22,621 bases of DNA from Cudoniella acicularis (taxonomy: Eukaryota > Ascomycota > Leotiomycetes > Helotiales > Helotiaceae), in NCBI GenBank assembly GCA_013054445.1, contig JAAMPI010000940.1, forward strand, positions 1 through 22,621. The letters run 5' to 3'. Positions 9,658 through 20,295 of the stretch are shown piece after piece. Numbering within the stretch: the stretch's first letter is position 1; every line of letters starts with the position of its first letter. Position numbers and translations under genes: made by a program. The notes below the pieces were generated by a model. It was not told the DNA's origin. It did no database searches and saw nothing but the letters and a program-made list of their open reading frames with translations.

Positions 9658-12600
9658 TTAGGTCGTCATCTCGGCATCTTCACCATTCTTGCTGACGGCC
9701 ACTTCATCTGTAGGTTTCTCTAGAGCAGCTTCCCCTTCTCGGGCAGCTTCCTGATGTTGAGGCAAATCCTCACCGTCGTCGAGGTCCTCAATAGAATTAA
9801 GCCAAGCTTTCAACGCAGCTAAACACTTCTTTTCCTTCTTGGGGAGATTTTTCTTCGTGATAGCAGTCGAATCAGCTCGAACAAGTAAGTCAACGACAAC
9901 TGGTGGTGCTTCAGCCTTCACTTCTTGTCAGCATTGGCCACTTATGTCATGAGACATGCGCATGAAACAGAGCCTGAAGAGATTGAGACTTACGAGAACA
10001 GTTTCGTAGAGGAGGCTGGCATCTCCAAGCTGTGAGCTTCCAGCGGCAAGAGCTGCAAGATTGAGTGCTGCTTGCTGGTCGGCAATTGATTGTTTAGCCC
10101 AGGGAATATTGGCTTTGGCAGTTTTCTCCGCGCCGTTCAACTTCTCACGATGCCGGTCAATACCCCCACCTTGTTGCTTGACCCTGTGAGAAATGTCAGT
10201 GTTTATCCAACCCTAGTTTTCAGTATGGCTTACTTTGCAATAAAGTCAAGTTTCAGGCCTTGTTCTGGGAGCTTGTAAACTCTACCAAACTGAGCCTCTT
10301 TGAAAAATCCGGTCTCCTCTTCTGCATCGCTTGGGTCGTTTTCAATTTCGATGTATCCGAAGTTTCTGCTGCCACGTGGGAATGCAGGAGAAATAGGCTC
10401 CAAGTCTTTGATTCTGCGATGGCGGTGAGCGGGGCCGAGGTTTGCGGGCAAAACATCCAGAATATCGTCAACATGAGCAGGACATCGCCATTGTCTACCA
10501 GCTGGAGGCTCCTTGGCCAGAGGGACCTCGAGGCAATCCAGATGCCACCACAAACCGCAGAAGCTGCATGGAATAATCATGCGATCAGGGGTGGAAGCAG
10601 ATCCGTTGCACTGATGGCAGAGGACGGGTTTACCTTTGCTATCTTTTAGGCGGAAGTAGTCGGGCGCTTCCTCATAACCTGCGCGGCCCCTGGATGCGGA
10701 CGTTAGCAGGGCGCCCATCAATATGGAGCACTTGAACTTACTTTGGCTTGGGAGCAACAACCTCCTCATATTCTCCTTCAGTGCCAGTCTTGACATTCTC
10801 AAAATACTCACGGACTTCTTTCGGAAGATGGAATGCGCTGGGGTTTTTAGACTCGAGGTTGCTAAGAAGAGGACCAAAGCCTCGATTCGAGTACTGGTTT
10901 GGACGCGGGTTTCTACGAGCCTCGCATTGATTGCAGAACCATGCATCAGAGGGAAGGGAGTCCTCGATCATCGGTGGATCAACACATTTGTAGTGAAAGC
11001 TGCGGTTGCAGCCGTCGCAGCAAACAATATCGCCATTGCCACCACAGGCCGAGCAATAGTCATCGTTGTCATCCTGGATCATGAGTCAGAATGGATATGG
11101 ATACCAAAATTGTAATATCATCATGTGAAATATGGAGATTGAGATGAATGGATGGATGCGGATGGATAAGGAGATGGAAATGGATGGAAGGAAGGGAGGT
11201 GTGGCAAGTTTCAGCGACGATGTGGGGGTGGCATGGTTGGCCTGCTCGGCAAAGACGGAATGCAGAGATTGCCGCCTGGGCGTGTGCAATTTCGCGGCCC
11301 AGCATCAGCATCAGCATCAGCATCAGCTTCAGCTTTTGTGAATGGAGTCAAACTTTTGACCAAACTAGCACCGCTCCAGCTCCAGCTCCAGCTCCCACCA
11401 GCGTCACAACAACGAGGCTGCCAAATAAATATAGTAGGCGCAGCGCTGGGAGGCGACGCTGTGATGCAGAAGGACCCGGCTGCGTGCAGCAAGAGAATGG
11501 GCTTACCTTGTTGTTGTCAAAAGAAGCACCGTTACCCATAGGGCTGTTCCGTTCACCGCTTGCACGAGGGATGCCAGCCACAATGCCGCCCTTTTTCTTG
11601 ACGGGTCTGTAGATAGAGTATCGCATTAGCAGTGTTCGTGAATTATGATGCAGTAGAGGATAAACAAATCGAGTAGTGCACAACAACTAAACAAAACTCG
11701 ATCTGTCACACTGTGCGACTGCAACTGCTCGGTTCTAGGCAACAAAAGAGAAGACTCGAAAGGTGAAGGGGAGTGCAGATTAAAACGAGTGAGGCTTCGC
11801 ACACAAAATGCCTTAAATGATAGAAAGGATTGTTCTACAGAGATATAGATGACTTACGATGACTTGACACGTAGGCCGGAGCCTGTCTTTGCCTTCCTGG
11901 TTGGTCGGTTTGCTGCGTTAGGCGTGCCTGCACGAGAAACAGACACAGAGCCTGGAGCGATGTCTGCTTGAAAGGAGAGGGCTGTTGGAGAGCTGTAATC
12001 TTCAGAGTCGTCATGATACCGGTTTTTGGCTTCACGATTGTTGAGTGTACGTCTCTTGATAGGTCGTCTCGAGGGAGCGACAGACATAAAGTCACCACCC
12101 TCGGAGCCTGTTTCGATATCAGGAGGAGGTCTGTGACGTTCAAAACTTTCTGGTGGATCTGCTGTGAGATTTGTCGTCTCTCTTGCCGCACGCTTTAAGC
12201 GGCTGGCTGTATCATTCTGGAGAGCTGAGCGACTTTGCACCTTGGGGGCATTTTTTCCTTTGGATGAGTTGATGAACGGTGCGAATGACGAAGAAATGAT
12301 GGAAGCGGGAAGCAGCGCCGCGGGCGCCATATCGGAATTTTGTGGAGGCTGCACTGCAGAAGAAGTTGTGGATGTTGACGTGGGTGTTGGTGTGGGAGTC
12401 GAGGTAGAAGTTGAGATCACGGAGAAAGTGTAGGTTTTAGGACCATTCTTGGGTGGGGCGGCGATTGGCTGCGAGTTGCTATTGTGACCCTGTACTTCAC
12501 TGGGCGCAGAATTCGTATTGTGGTCGGACGCGAGCCGAGTCTGCGCATCCCCCCCCATCTCCATCCAGCCCTGCCGCAACGTGACCTGAGGCCGCCGTCG

Positions 12601-13918
12601 CAGTTGCAGTCGAAGATGCATTGCGCTTCTCGGGACTGAGGACTGCATTGTTGATAATCTGCTCGTCGACTGAGGAGAGCGAAGAAGAGCTGGACTCTGA
12701 CCCGGACCGTACTCGAGGAGCCAGAGACGAGGGTATGCCATTCTGCTGTGGCGTCGCCGGCTTCGCACTGCTGCCGTTGGTCGTCGGCACCAAGGTATTT
12801 GGCAGTGCGAAGGGTGATATATAGTCTTTGTGCGCCAGCTTCTGCTTCTTGAGGATGTGACTAGCATCGATCGGGGATCCTGAGAGGGATGGATTCAGGG
12901 ACGATCGTCTTCCTTGATCGGTCAACAGGCCACCGCCGCTTCCGGGTCTTCCAAGAGGAGTGTCGTAGGTCAGGGCTGCGCTGACAGCTGAGAAACGAAG
13001 CTTCTGGGGCGGGTCACTTCCATCACCGTTGAAATAGTATTCGCCCGTTCGGTCTTTTTTCCCTTCTTTCTTTTTCACTCTCATCATCGCAGTGAACTCT
13101 TCCAGCTGTTCAACAGTTCCACGACTTTGATAGAGAGCCTCGAAGAGTCGCACCGTTTTGACGTCTGACCGCTTTTCATCGTACAGCATTCGTAGTGCAT
13201 AGGCTGTAGGGTATCTTCCGCGATCAAGAGCAGCCTGCACAGCGTCTTCAACAACTCGGTCGGTAGTCTCCAAATCTATAACTGGATCTCCATCGTCATC
13301 GAGCTCCGGGGTGGGCCGCCTATAGATAGAAGCATACGGACTCGGTGATTCCATAGGGGGAGCAGGTATTATAACATTTGTAGGCACCGGTAGAGGCGCG
13401 TCTGAAAGGGAGAAGACCGATTGCCCAATTTTATGCGGGTTTGTATTTGGAGTCGGTTTTTGGGCGCTCTTTGGAGGACTTGTCTGTGCTTGCGGCGTCT
13501 TTGGAGACATTGGAGCTTCTTCATCTTTTGTTGGTAGTGATGGTCGCCGTGTGAAGACGGGGGGAGGCTCTGGAGTCTCAGGGGTGGTTGCATTTGAAGC
13601 CTCTGATCTCCTCACCCGTCCTGCTCCTCCATCCCGCATCTCAGCCTTCGCAGCATTCTTTAACACCTTTGCACTTGGCAGTGTTCCCAAGGGCGCCATG
13701 TTCATAACCGTTCCGCCTCGTTGGAATCCTGCCTCTGCAAAGCTAGGGCGCGGAGGGGGTAGAACGGGCTCGACCCATCTGTCCATGAAAGTTTTAGGCC
13801 TTTCTGCAGCGTCTGCCATTGTTCTCGAGGAATCGGCGGCGCCATTGTTGTTTGTATTAATGAAAGGACTGGAGTAGCGACTTCGAGTCGGCCTGCCAGG
13901 GAGGGTTGTGTTTTGCAT
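9658..13918 (-). CDS. rco1: RCO1-like double PHD-finger protein (Rpd3S histone deacetylase subunit)
   Basis: Rco1 works with Eaf3 to recruit the Rpd3S deacetylase to nucleosomes in transcribed regions. Six exons fit: 11858-13918, 11507-11606, 10742-11073, 10234-10689, 9994-10183 and 9658-9915, about 1,131 residues. The long first exon is largely disordered, Ser/Thr/Pro-rich, with a conserved-looking block near the N-terminus (FMDRWVEPVLPPPRPSF). PHD1 (about 726-770) shows YCSAC, CCDGC, FHYKC and FCNQC, a complete C4HC3 set. PHD2 (about 855-903) shows CHQC, CSFC, H-x2-C and ends CPAH, so its last ligand is probably His. The segment between them is where yeast Rco1 contacts Sin3. Two introns are long (251 and 433 bp). 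In exon 1 the frame must shift by one base between about 12500 and 12867; the G8 run (12549-12556) is the likely place. The RCO1 assignment rests on the two-PHD layout and could be another fungal PHD paralogue. Confidence 0.85.
11301..11334. repeat. AGCATC/AGCTTC hexamer array inside an RCO1 intron
   Basis: Four AGCATC units are followed by one AGCTTC unit and a partial copy. On the minus strand it would read as Ala-Asp alternation, but the surrounding splice sites place it in an intron. Confidence 0.8.
11374..11395. repeat. CTCCAG hexamer array inside the same intron
   Basis: Three and a half copies of CTCCAG lie about 40 bp from the AGCATC array, within the same 433-bp intron. Confidence 0.8.
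12549..12556 (-). other. rco1: G8 homopolymer at a frame break in the RCO1-like exon 1
   Basis: From the ATG at 13918 the frame stays open to a TGA at 12497-12499. The sequence that joins the PHD exons lies in the next frame, open from about 12867. Removing one base of the minus-strand G8 run links them as ...GDGGDAQTRLASDHN. Splice alternatives exist only with weak donors (GTCCTC, GTACGG). Confidence 0.6.
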
Positions 13919-15320
13919 TGCGATTGTTGGTGTCGTAGTCGAGGTCTGGGTTGGGCGCCCTGGAATCGCCTCCTCCCTTCAATCTTGCGACACGCGAAAA
14001 CAGCACGACTAGGAGATGGTTAGTCCTGGAGCACAATTTGAGGGTAGGGAATTAAATACTGCTTGATCGATCATCTGCATATACGCCAGCAATGATCGCG
14101 GTTCGGGGGCGATTAACGCGGGTGGGTTGGTGGTGGGAGGTTTGGGTAGAACTTTCAGGAGAAGGTTCAAAGACCTCGCTAACAAGTCTGGCGGCCGGAT
14201 TCTCTCAGGGGCGCACACACCGCAAGCAAGGCCTGGAAAATCCCACTGGCGACGCACGCGCAAACACTTTTACGACGCACGGTGGCGGCTGTAAAGACTC
14301 GGTGAGATATGGAATCGTATTCTTGAGAAAAATTGCCTCAGATGCGCGATGCTGTGATCATGTGAGCAGTTATCAAAAAGAGATGGAGGAGGATGAGGGG
14401 TGTTTTTGTTGTGAAGGTGCAGAGGTGGTCAGAGCTCGGCGAACAAAGTAAACGAAGGGGAAGGGGCCTACGCGAAAAGCGGTAAAAGTGCAAACTTAGG
14501 GGACTAATATCAATATAATTTGGTTGCAGCCCCGCATATTCCCTGATTGTTGTTGGATTCACGGGGGGCGATGCCCCCTTTCTAGCACACCCAGCTGGCA
14601 TTTTATGAGTCATTCGGCCGAAAAGCCTCTTCCTGTGGCAATTTTTACAAATTATGACATGAGTATGAATGATACCGCAAAAGTACAGAAAATCCATGCT
14701 TTATCTCTATCTTCGAGTTTCTACCTCATATCTTTATAATAGTAGGAACAGGCGGTCTTTCCCTTGGCGCTTTATCTGGTTGTAGTAAAATTAATTGAAA
14801 TCCACCTCCTGCGAGGCAGCATTGCCAGACCACGACCGTGAATTAACATCTTGGGAATTCTATCTGTAATACCGTTTTCTAAACACTGCAGTCTGAACGT
14901 GCTTGACGTGTCACGACTCGATCATGAACATTGACAAAGGATTTGTTACCTCTTCTCGATTTTGTAGGAAATACCCCTATTTATTCACTCGGAGCGTGGC
15001 AATAAAGAACAAAGCAGGCTCATCAGATAACGCACGTCAAGGAGAAGGATTGCTGCATATCTCTTATTGTTTATTTGAGAAGCGTTATTGCCCCCGGAAG
15101 CTAGCTTGATTTGTCTTTCTGAGATTTTCAAGTGGCCACCTAACAAAGGTTGCGCCGTGCTCGACACTGACGAAACACGGCTAGAGCAAGCATTGTTGGG
15201 CAAGCCCACAGGCAGTGTCCGCAGCAAATATTCAGAGGAGAGCGTAGAGTATCATGAGTAGAGCACCCTCGTAAGCCATTACACGTCTAACGCATAAGTT
15301 TCATCTCGCCTATCACGTGC
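13919..15320. other. Spacer: RCO1-like promoter side and PA2G4 3' flank
   Basis: This 1.4-kb region between two tandem minus-strand genes should hold the RCO1-like promoter and 5' UTR and the 3' UTR of the PA2G4-like gene. The longest open stretch (119 codons, minus, 14338-14697) has no recognisable domain and no supporting splice structure. A hairpin at 14564-14578 is the one clear structure. A CACGTG lies at 15314-15319, just past the PA2G4 stop. No RNA gene was recognised. Confidence 0.65.
14564..14578. repeat. Tight GC hairpin GGGGGC-GAT-GCCCCC
   Basis: A perfect 6-bp GC stem has a 3-nt loop. There is no U-run on either side typical of an intrinsic terminator, and such terminators are not expected in a eukaryote. 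Role unknown. Confidence 0.5.
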
Positions 15321-16784
15321 TTACTCTTCGTCACTGCTTTCCTCGTCATCATCTGCTGCAGCAGCCTTCTTGGCCTTCTTCTTCTTCTTGTTCTTTGCCT
15401 TTGTCTCCTTGGCAAATGGCTGCTCCAAGATCTTGAGGACTTCCTCATCAGTGATCTTCTTGTCTGTCTTCAACTTCGACAAGTCAGGGGTTGGAGGCGC
15501 CGCAATTTTCTGGAGGCCATTCTTGGTGATAGCTTGAAAAACAGGTTAGTTCCCTCTGAAATAATCCATCCCGAAAGTTGCTTACCAATGGTCGTCAGCA
15601 GCCTGCCAACTGGCTCACCGTCTTTATCTCCAACCACTTCGTATTGCCTGAAAACGTTGCCTCGGACGCACTCAACGACACCAACCTTGGCATCTCTCTC
15701 ATCTTCTAATTGCCGTAAACTGAAAGGGAATACGCCAAACTTCTTCACAACTTCGTTCAAGATCTTCTTGGAACTTGGTCGCTTAAGAGCGTAGGTAAGG
15801 GTAGTTCTGCGGTGAAGGGTAGGTCGGTTCTCAAAGTTCTTGATTTTTCCGGATCCCAAGCTCACACCCATCTCAACACCCCATACATCGCCAACTTCGG
15901 GGATACCATCACCCTTGGTGCCGTCGCCAGGTGCGAGAATAATCTTTTTCTTCCCCTCAATCTCGTTTCTCTCGAATTGCCAGCTGGTTGTATGCTCGAC
16001 CAAGTTGCAGTCGTAGCTCTTCACTACCTTCTCCAACAAAGCGGTAATCTTGCTTTGGGTCGGCGGCTTGACCTTTGCGGCTTTTGCCTTCTCTTCATCC
16101 GTGCCAGTCGCAAGAAGTCCTGGTGGTACCATCAGACGCAACAGAAGCTCATTTGCATAATATGTGGCCAACAGCAGATCAGCATTCCTGCCCGAGATCT
16201 CACCGCCGACGATGATGGTATCACAGACTATTGTTCCAAACCCATCAATTTGCGCACCTAACTGAATCTTAACAGCCTCGCCTTCCTTCAGGGTAACTGC
16301 TGCTTCGGCTTCATCGGATGTGAGTGGGGTGTATGGGGTGACGAAAGAGGATGGCGAGACGGTCGTTGGGTGCGAGATACCTGCGCGTGGCTGTCAGTTT
16401 TATACAGTAAGAATTGGAAGTTCCTCGAGCCAAACACACCCTTAACGATCTTCTTGCCACGGTAGACCTTTGAAATCTCCTCTTCTAGAAGCTTGTCTCC
16501 CTTCTCGCAGATGGTCACGATCTTCTCGCCGGCCACGCAGAGAGCAGTTACGGCCTCCAAGACTTTCTGCGAGATCTGAGCAGCGCTCTTGTATTTGGTA
16601 AGGGTATCGGGGTTGTTTAGAGTGTAATCTAATCTCGTGATCATTAGCAAGTTCTTTAGAAAGACGCGTTCTGCTGCTGAATCTGCTGGTTGTTCTCAGG
16701 ATAGCGGGGTAGAAGACAGCCCACTATCTACCATGAACGAGGGTGAAACTTACCAATCTCCTCGATTTCCTTCTTGTCGGCCAT
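15321..16784 (-). CDS. PA2G4: PA2G4/EBP1-family protein (Cdb4-like, M24 aminopeptidase fold)
   Basis: PA2G4 proteins share the pita-bread fold of methionine aminopeptidase 2 but generally lack peptidase activity; they bind ribosomes and RNA near the exit tunnel, and the fission yeast relative Cdb4 was described as a curved-DNA-binding protein. Four exons fit: 16754-16784, 16440-16628, 15586-16380 and 15321-15532, with introns of 125, 59 and 53 bp, all frame-consistent, giving 408 residues (the human protein has 394). Family marks are the early DYTLNNPDTLTKYKSA segment, SHPTTVSPS followed by a Thr-Pro stretch, LGAQIDGFG then DTIIVGG, and the FGVFPFSLR block. Many metal-ligand positions of true aminopeptidases appear changed. 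The C-terminus is Lys-rich (KNKKKKKAKK) then acidic (DDDEESSDEE), typical of this family. It shares a promoter region with SFH1. Confident at family level; ribosomal versus DNA-binding role is not decided by sequence. Confidence 0.9.
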
Positions 16785-17000
16785 GATGGTGGTTTAAGAG
16801 TCGAGGTGATTGTTTGCTGGCGAGGTTTGGCGTCAAAAGAGTTTGGTTTGCAGTTGTAAAGCGTGAAGAGGCTATTTTCACTCGAGGAGGATTGTTTTTA
16901 GTGTGGTGGGCAAGCGAGTGTGGGTACGGCAGGCCGCATTGGTTGTCGGAGTAGTCATCCTTGAGCCGTTCATCAACAGCACAGCTTGGTTACCATAATT

Positions 17001-17138
17001 ATGCCTGAGGCTCTAACAAAAACATTACGGCCCGGGGTGATCTCCACCTCAGGCAGACTTTCATACAGAAGCGTGTCGCGAATCGCATCGCGCTTCAATC
17101 AGCACTTCAGATTTGAAATATACCACGACCTCCTATAG
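17001..17138 (+). promoter_or_regulatory. Possible 45-codon upstream ORF of SFH1
   Basis: ATG at 17001 opens a frame closing with TAG at 17136-17138, 59 nt before the SFH1 start. The peptide begins MPEALTKTLRPG and has no recognised domain. Whether it is transcribed depends on a start site that cannot be seen here. Confidence 0.3.
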
Positions 17139-17186
17139 CTCAGCAACAGCTTCAAGCGCCTCAACACCATCGCAACCCCGTCGCGG

Positions 17187-17192
17187 ATGTAG
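17187..17192 (+). promoter_or_regulatory. sfh1: ATG-TAG start-stop element before SFH1
   Basis: The sequence ATGTAGCCACTATGG places a start codon directly followed by a stop, 5 nt before the main ATG at 17198. It is expected to lie in the 5' UTR, since the main start is so close. Start-stop elements are known to stall ribosomes and lower downstream initiation; a role here is inferred. Confidence 0.5.
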
Positions 17193-17197
17193 CCACT

Positions 17198-19627
17198 ATG
17201 GCGACCGACCCTCAGGAACCGTCCGACGCCGATGGCTCAGCTACTGCTGCCTCCTCCGTATTGACCCATCGCCCCAGAACGAAATCCGAATTCGACAAGT
17301 ATGTCCTCGAACAATATGTCAACCGCGATCTAGTCCATACAGCGGCAATGGTTGCGGACCTTGAGAATAGGAAAAAGCAGTACGTGCATATGAGAAATGA
17401 AGCAGAGGATTACAAAAAGGTCCGCAACGAGTACGCACGATGGTTTCCTGCCAGCCGTTTGTATGGCCAAGGCTACAGTGGTTATGGGAATGGACATACG
17501 GATGGCCCAACGAAGCTTGTTTATCCAAATGCAAAGCCGCGGCTTGGGCATAGAAAAACTGCAAGGCTGCGCATAAAGCGCAAGGAGATGGTGCAGCAGG
17601 CCGAGCAGGTCGAGGAACTGGTCCCCATACGGCTCGATGTGGACTGGGACAAGATTAAGCTGAGAGACACTTTTACCTGGAATCTTCACGATCGAACGGT
17701 CCCCCCGGATTTGTTTGCGAATCAGCTGATGGAAGATCTTGGTTTAACACTTCCGGCAGCAAATCCAGTGCTTGAGCAGGTTCAACAGCAGCTCCACGAC
17801 CAACTTGGTGACTTCTATCCTCAGATATATATAGAAGAGGATGCCCTCGACCCCGAATTGCCATATTCCGCCTATAAAAACGAAGAAATGCGTATATTGA
17901 TTAAGTTAAACATTACAATCGGCCCTCACACCTTGGAGGACAAGTTTGAATGGGAAATCAACAACCCCTTGAACTCACCAGAAGAATTTGCCCGGAGCAT
18001 GACGAGAGAATTGTCCTTGTCGGGGGAGTTTACGACTGCGATTGCACACTGTATTCGAGAGCAAAGCCAGCTCTTCACCCGAAGCTTGTTTATTGTTGGG
18101 CATCCATTTGACGGTCGACCTTTAGATGATGCCGATCTGGTAAATTCATTCTTGCCCTCTCCAATAACTACGGTTCTTCGACCGCAGCAACAAGCGCGAG
18201 AGTATACGCCCTACTTGTATGAAATGACGGAAGCCGACTTGGAAAGGAGTGAAGTCATATATTCTAGAGAACAGAGGAGACAGAAGCGGTCTGTAAATAG
18301 AAGAGGTGGACCAACATTACCAGATCTCAAGGATAGACAACGGACAGTACGGACTCTTGTTGTATCTTCAGTGATTCCAGGAGCAGCCGAGACGGTTGAG
18401 CAAAGCCGATTGTTTAAAAAGATTGGAGGCCCACCTGGAAGTCGGAAACGTACGGGTGGTCAGCAAGGTGGAGATCTCTCAGAGTCCTCAGACAGCGAGG
18501 ATTCGTCACCAGAGTCCCCAGCCATGAACAACCTGCAAACGGGCACTGCGAGGACCAGAGGCATGCGCGGTGCAGCGACGGCAGCGCAGCAAAGAATGGC
18601 CAATCTAGGCAGATCAGAAACACCCGAAGCAACCATATTGCACCACCATGAAACGAGAACATCCGCAAGGAGATTTGTTGGTCGTGATGCTCGGGAAGAG
18701 AGCATGGATACTTCGACGATGATCGTTAAGCTGAAAGTTGGAAAAGAAAGACTCAGGAAATTTGTTCGAGACCAAAAATCTGGTAGCCGACCTCCGAATA
18801 TACAACAAACACCCACACCTAATAAGTCACAACCCGCTCTTGGTACTCCTGTTCCAGGCTCGATGGGACCTCCTTCAACACCTAATGTACAAAATCAACC
18901 TCTAGCAACGTCAACTACTCCTGGTGCTCAAGGACAAATTGGGCGAGTTGATGCCCCACCACCGCCCGCTGCAGGGCAGCCAGCTCACGTCCCAGTAAGC
19001 TTTCCGAATTTGAGATATCTCGGCATCAAAAAAGAAAGACCATGTCTGCATGCTCAAGGAAGCATAAGAAGTAGCTATGAGGAGCCTTCCATTATTTTTA
19101 TTTCAACTGTCGCTCATGGCAGAAATTCGACATGAAAAATTTCAAGTGACATTCAACTCTCGACAGTCAACAGTCAACAGAGCAATGGTTTGAAAATTTC
19201 AAGTGACACCAGTCATTGATGTTGACTCGTTCCATCTCACCCGACGCTCCTTTCATTAAAGTCATCCCCCAACATTGCTAACACATCTCAGCCTCCTCCA
19301 CCAAGCTGGCTCACAGCCGGCCTAACTAGTCTTCTCACCACATACCCCTCTGATCGCTTCGAAGGCGTAATGCGCTACTCCGCCGTGAACTCCACGACCG
19401 AAATGCCTTGTCCCGCACCACCAGCCGGTCAGCCCACCCCAGAAGGCATAAAGTGGATGTATCTTCCACGAATACGCTGTCACGACTGCCCCGGAAAACT
19501 ATATACCCCTGGTCCGGAAACAACAGTTGGCAACTTCGAGGTCCATTTGAAGAATCGGCAGCACAGGGAACGGGTAGAAGCGAGGGTTGCGGCAGCGAGT
19601 CAGAGCGGAAGCGGAAGCGGAACTTGA
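17198..19627 (+). CDS. sfh1: SFH1/SNF5 (SMARCB1) subunit of the RSC or SWI/SNF chromatin remodeler
   Basis: SNF5-family proteins are core subunits that help remodelers engage the nucleosome. Two exons: 17198-18994 and 19292-19627, both phase 0, total 710 residues. The two SNF5 repeats are clear: the first from about residue 141 (LVPIRLDVDWDKIKLRDTF), the second from about 231 (MRILIKLNITIGPHTLEDKF through GHPFDGRPLDDADLVNSFLP). A conserved basic region follows (REQRRQKRSVNRRGGPTLPD), then a disordered linker. The last exon encodes a PPPPSWLTAGL segment and a zinc-finger-like C-x2-C-x18-H-x5-H (C662, C665, H684, H690), a tail I associate with filamentous-fungal SFH1 proteins, hence SFH1 over SNF5. 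The 297-bp intron ends with a strong GCTAAC branch and CAG. If retained, the frame runs on for 46 codons to TGA at 19133-19135 and loses the finger. Confidence 0.93.
18995..19291 (+). other. sfh1: 297-bp terminal intron of SFH1 with an open 5' part
   Basis: The donor is CCA|GTAAGC and the acceptor is GCTAACACATCTCAG|CCT. The first 138 bases are open in the upstream frame. The second half carries a direct repeat of about 18 bp and a short CAGTCAA tandem (around 19164-19180). The intron is about five times the usual length in this window. Confidence 0.85.
19133..19208 (+). repeat. Direct repeat TGAAAA(A)TTTCAAGTGACA in the SFH1 intron
   Basis: Copies at 19133-19151 and 19191-19208 differ only by one A in the A-run. 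The first copy begins with the in-frame TGA that ends the readthrough frame. Confidence 0.8.
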
Positions 19628-20295
19628 GTAGAAGAATAGTTTTGTACACTATAAAGATGGATTGGGGTATAACGGTGTTTGGATGGGCAATGATCGGAGG
19701 GTTGGCTTGAATATATCACTTTTTTCCACGGACATGTGGAATATGTATCCTGCCTTTTGATGAAACTGTGAATGGGTAAGTAAGTCAAATGCCCTCTACC
19801 TTGGTGGCTAAGGTCGCAAGGGCCAAAACATTACGATGATGAATCCGCTATGCTTTGCCTCAATCTGTATTAAGAGCGCTGCGAAGTCGCAGCTCGTATT
19901 GATCTGAGCTTTTTCAGTGTGCCACGCCTGTGAGACGGACAGCACGTGAGTTCTGTCGGCGGCAAAAGGTACCTACCTATATAGTCTCAGAAGACTTTTT
20001 TCTTTCGCCGATTCCGTTTTAGTCACGGAACGTGAGCAGCTGCCGCTTTTGCCTGAGTACAGCCTGAGCATTCTGAGCTCCCCTGAGTCAGCCTACGTAC
20101 GATTATGTGGAACCCATTTTGGCCCCCTGTGTGCCCCAGCTACAGTTTCCTTACCAAGTTCTACCCGTTCCTACTCCCTAAGATTCTTGCCGGAGCCGAT
20201 TTTGGACCCCTCTCGCCAAAAGCACACGTGATAAATAATCTTTTTATAATAACTTTAAACCCCTTACGTAGTTACTAGTATTACTTATACCCGCA
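19628..20295. other. Convergent 3' spacer, SFH1 and monooxygenase
   Basis: Both flanking genes end here, so it should contain both 3' UTRs. CACGTG sites occur near 19944 and 20224. Around 20049-20095 the trinucleotide-containing word CCTGAG recurs several times. The last 70 bases are AT-rich. No gene or RNA was recognised. Confidence 0.65.

Larger units (their letters stand above)
11074..11506 (-). other. rco1: 433-bp intron of the RCO1-like gene
   Basis: The donor is GTAAGC after ...AACAAG and the acceptor is CTGACTCATGATCCAG, so both boundaries are strong and keep phase 0. It is far longer than the other introns here. It holds two hexamer arrays and a run of GGAT-type repeats (11143-11196). 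If retained, translation would add about 52 residues and stop before both PHD fingers. Confidence 0.8.
16785..17197. promoter_or_regulatory. 413-bp bidirectional promoter, PA2G4-like and SFH1
   Basis: It lies between two divergent start codons. An ATTGG (CCAAT on the minus strand) occurs near 16939. No clear TATA box is visible. The SFH1-proximal half holds two upstream ATGs described separately. Confidence 0.7.

Noticed and set aside
11211..11492. Open frame within the RCO1 intron as a coding exon
   Set aside because: Flanking donor and acceptor are strong and join the neighbouring exons in phase; the frame is low-complexity translation of hexamer repeats.
14338..14697. 119-codon minus-strand open stretch in the spacer
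   Set aside because: No recognisable domain, no splice-linked continuation, and a composition like translated noncoding DNA.
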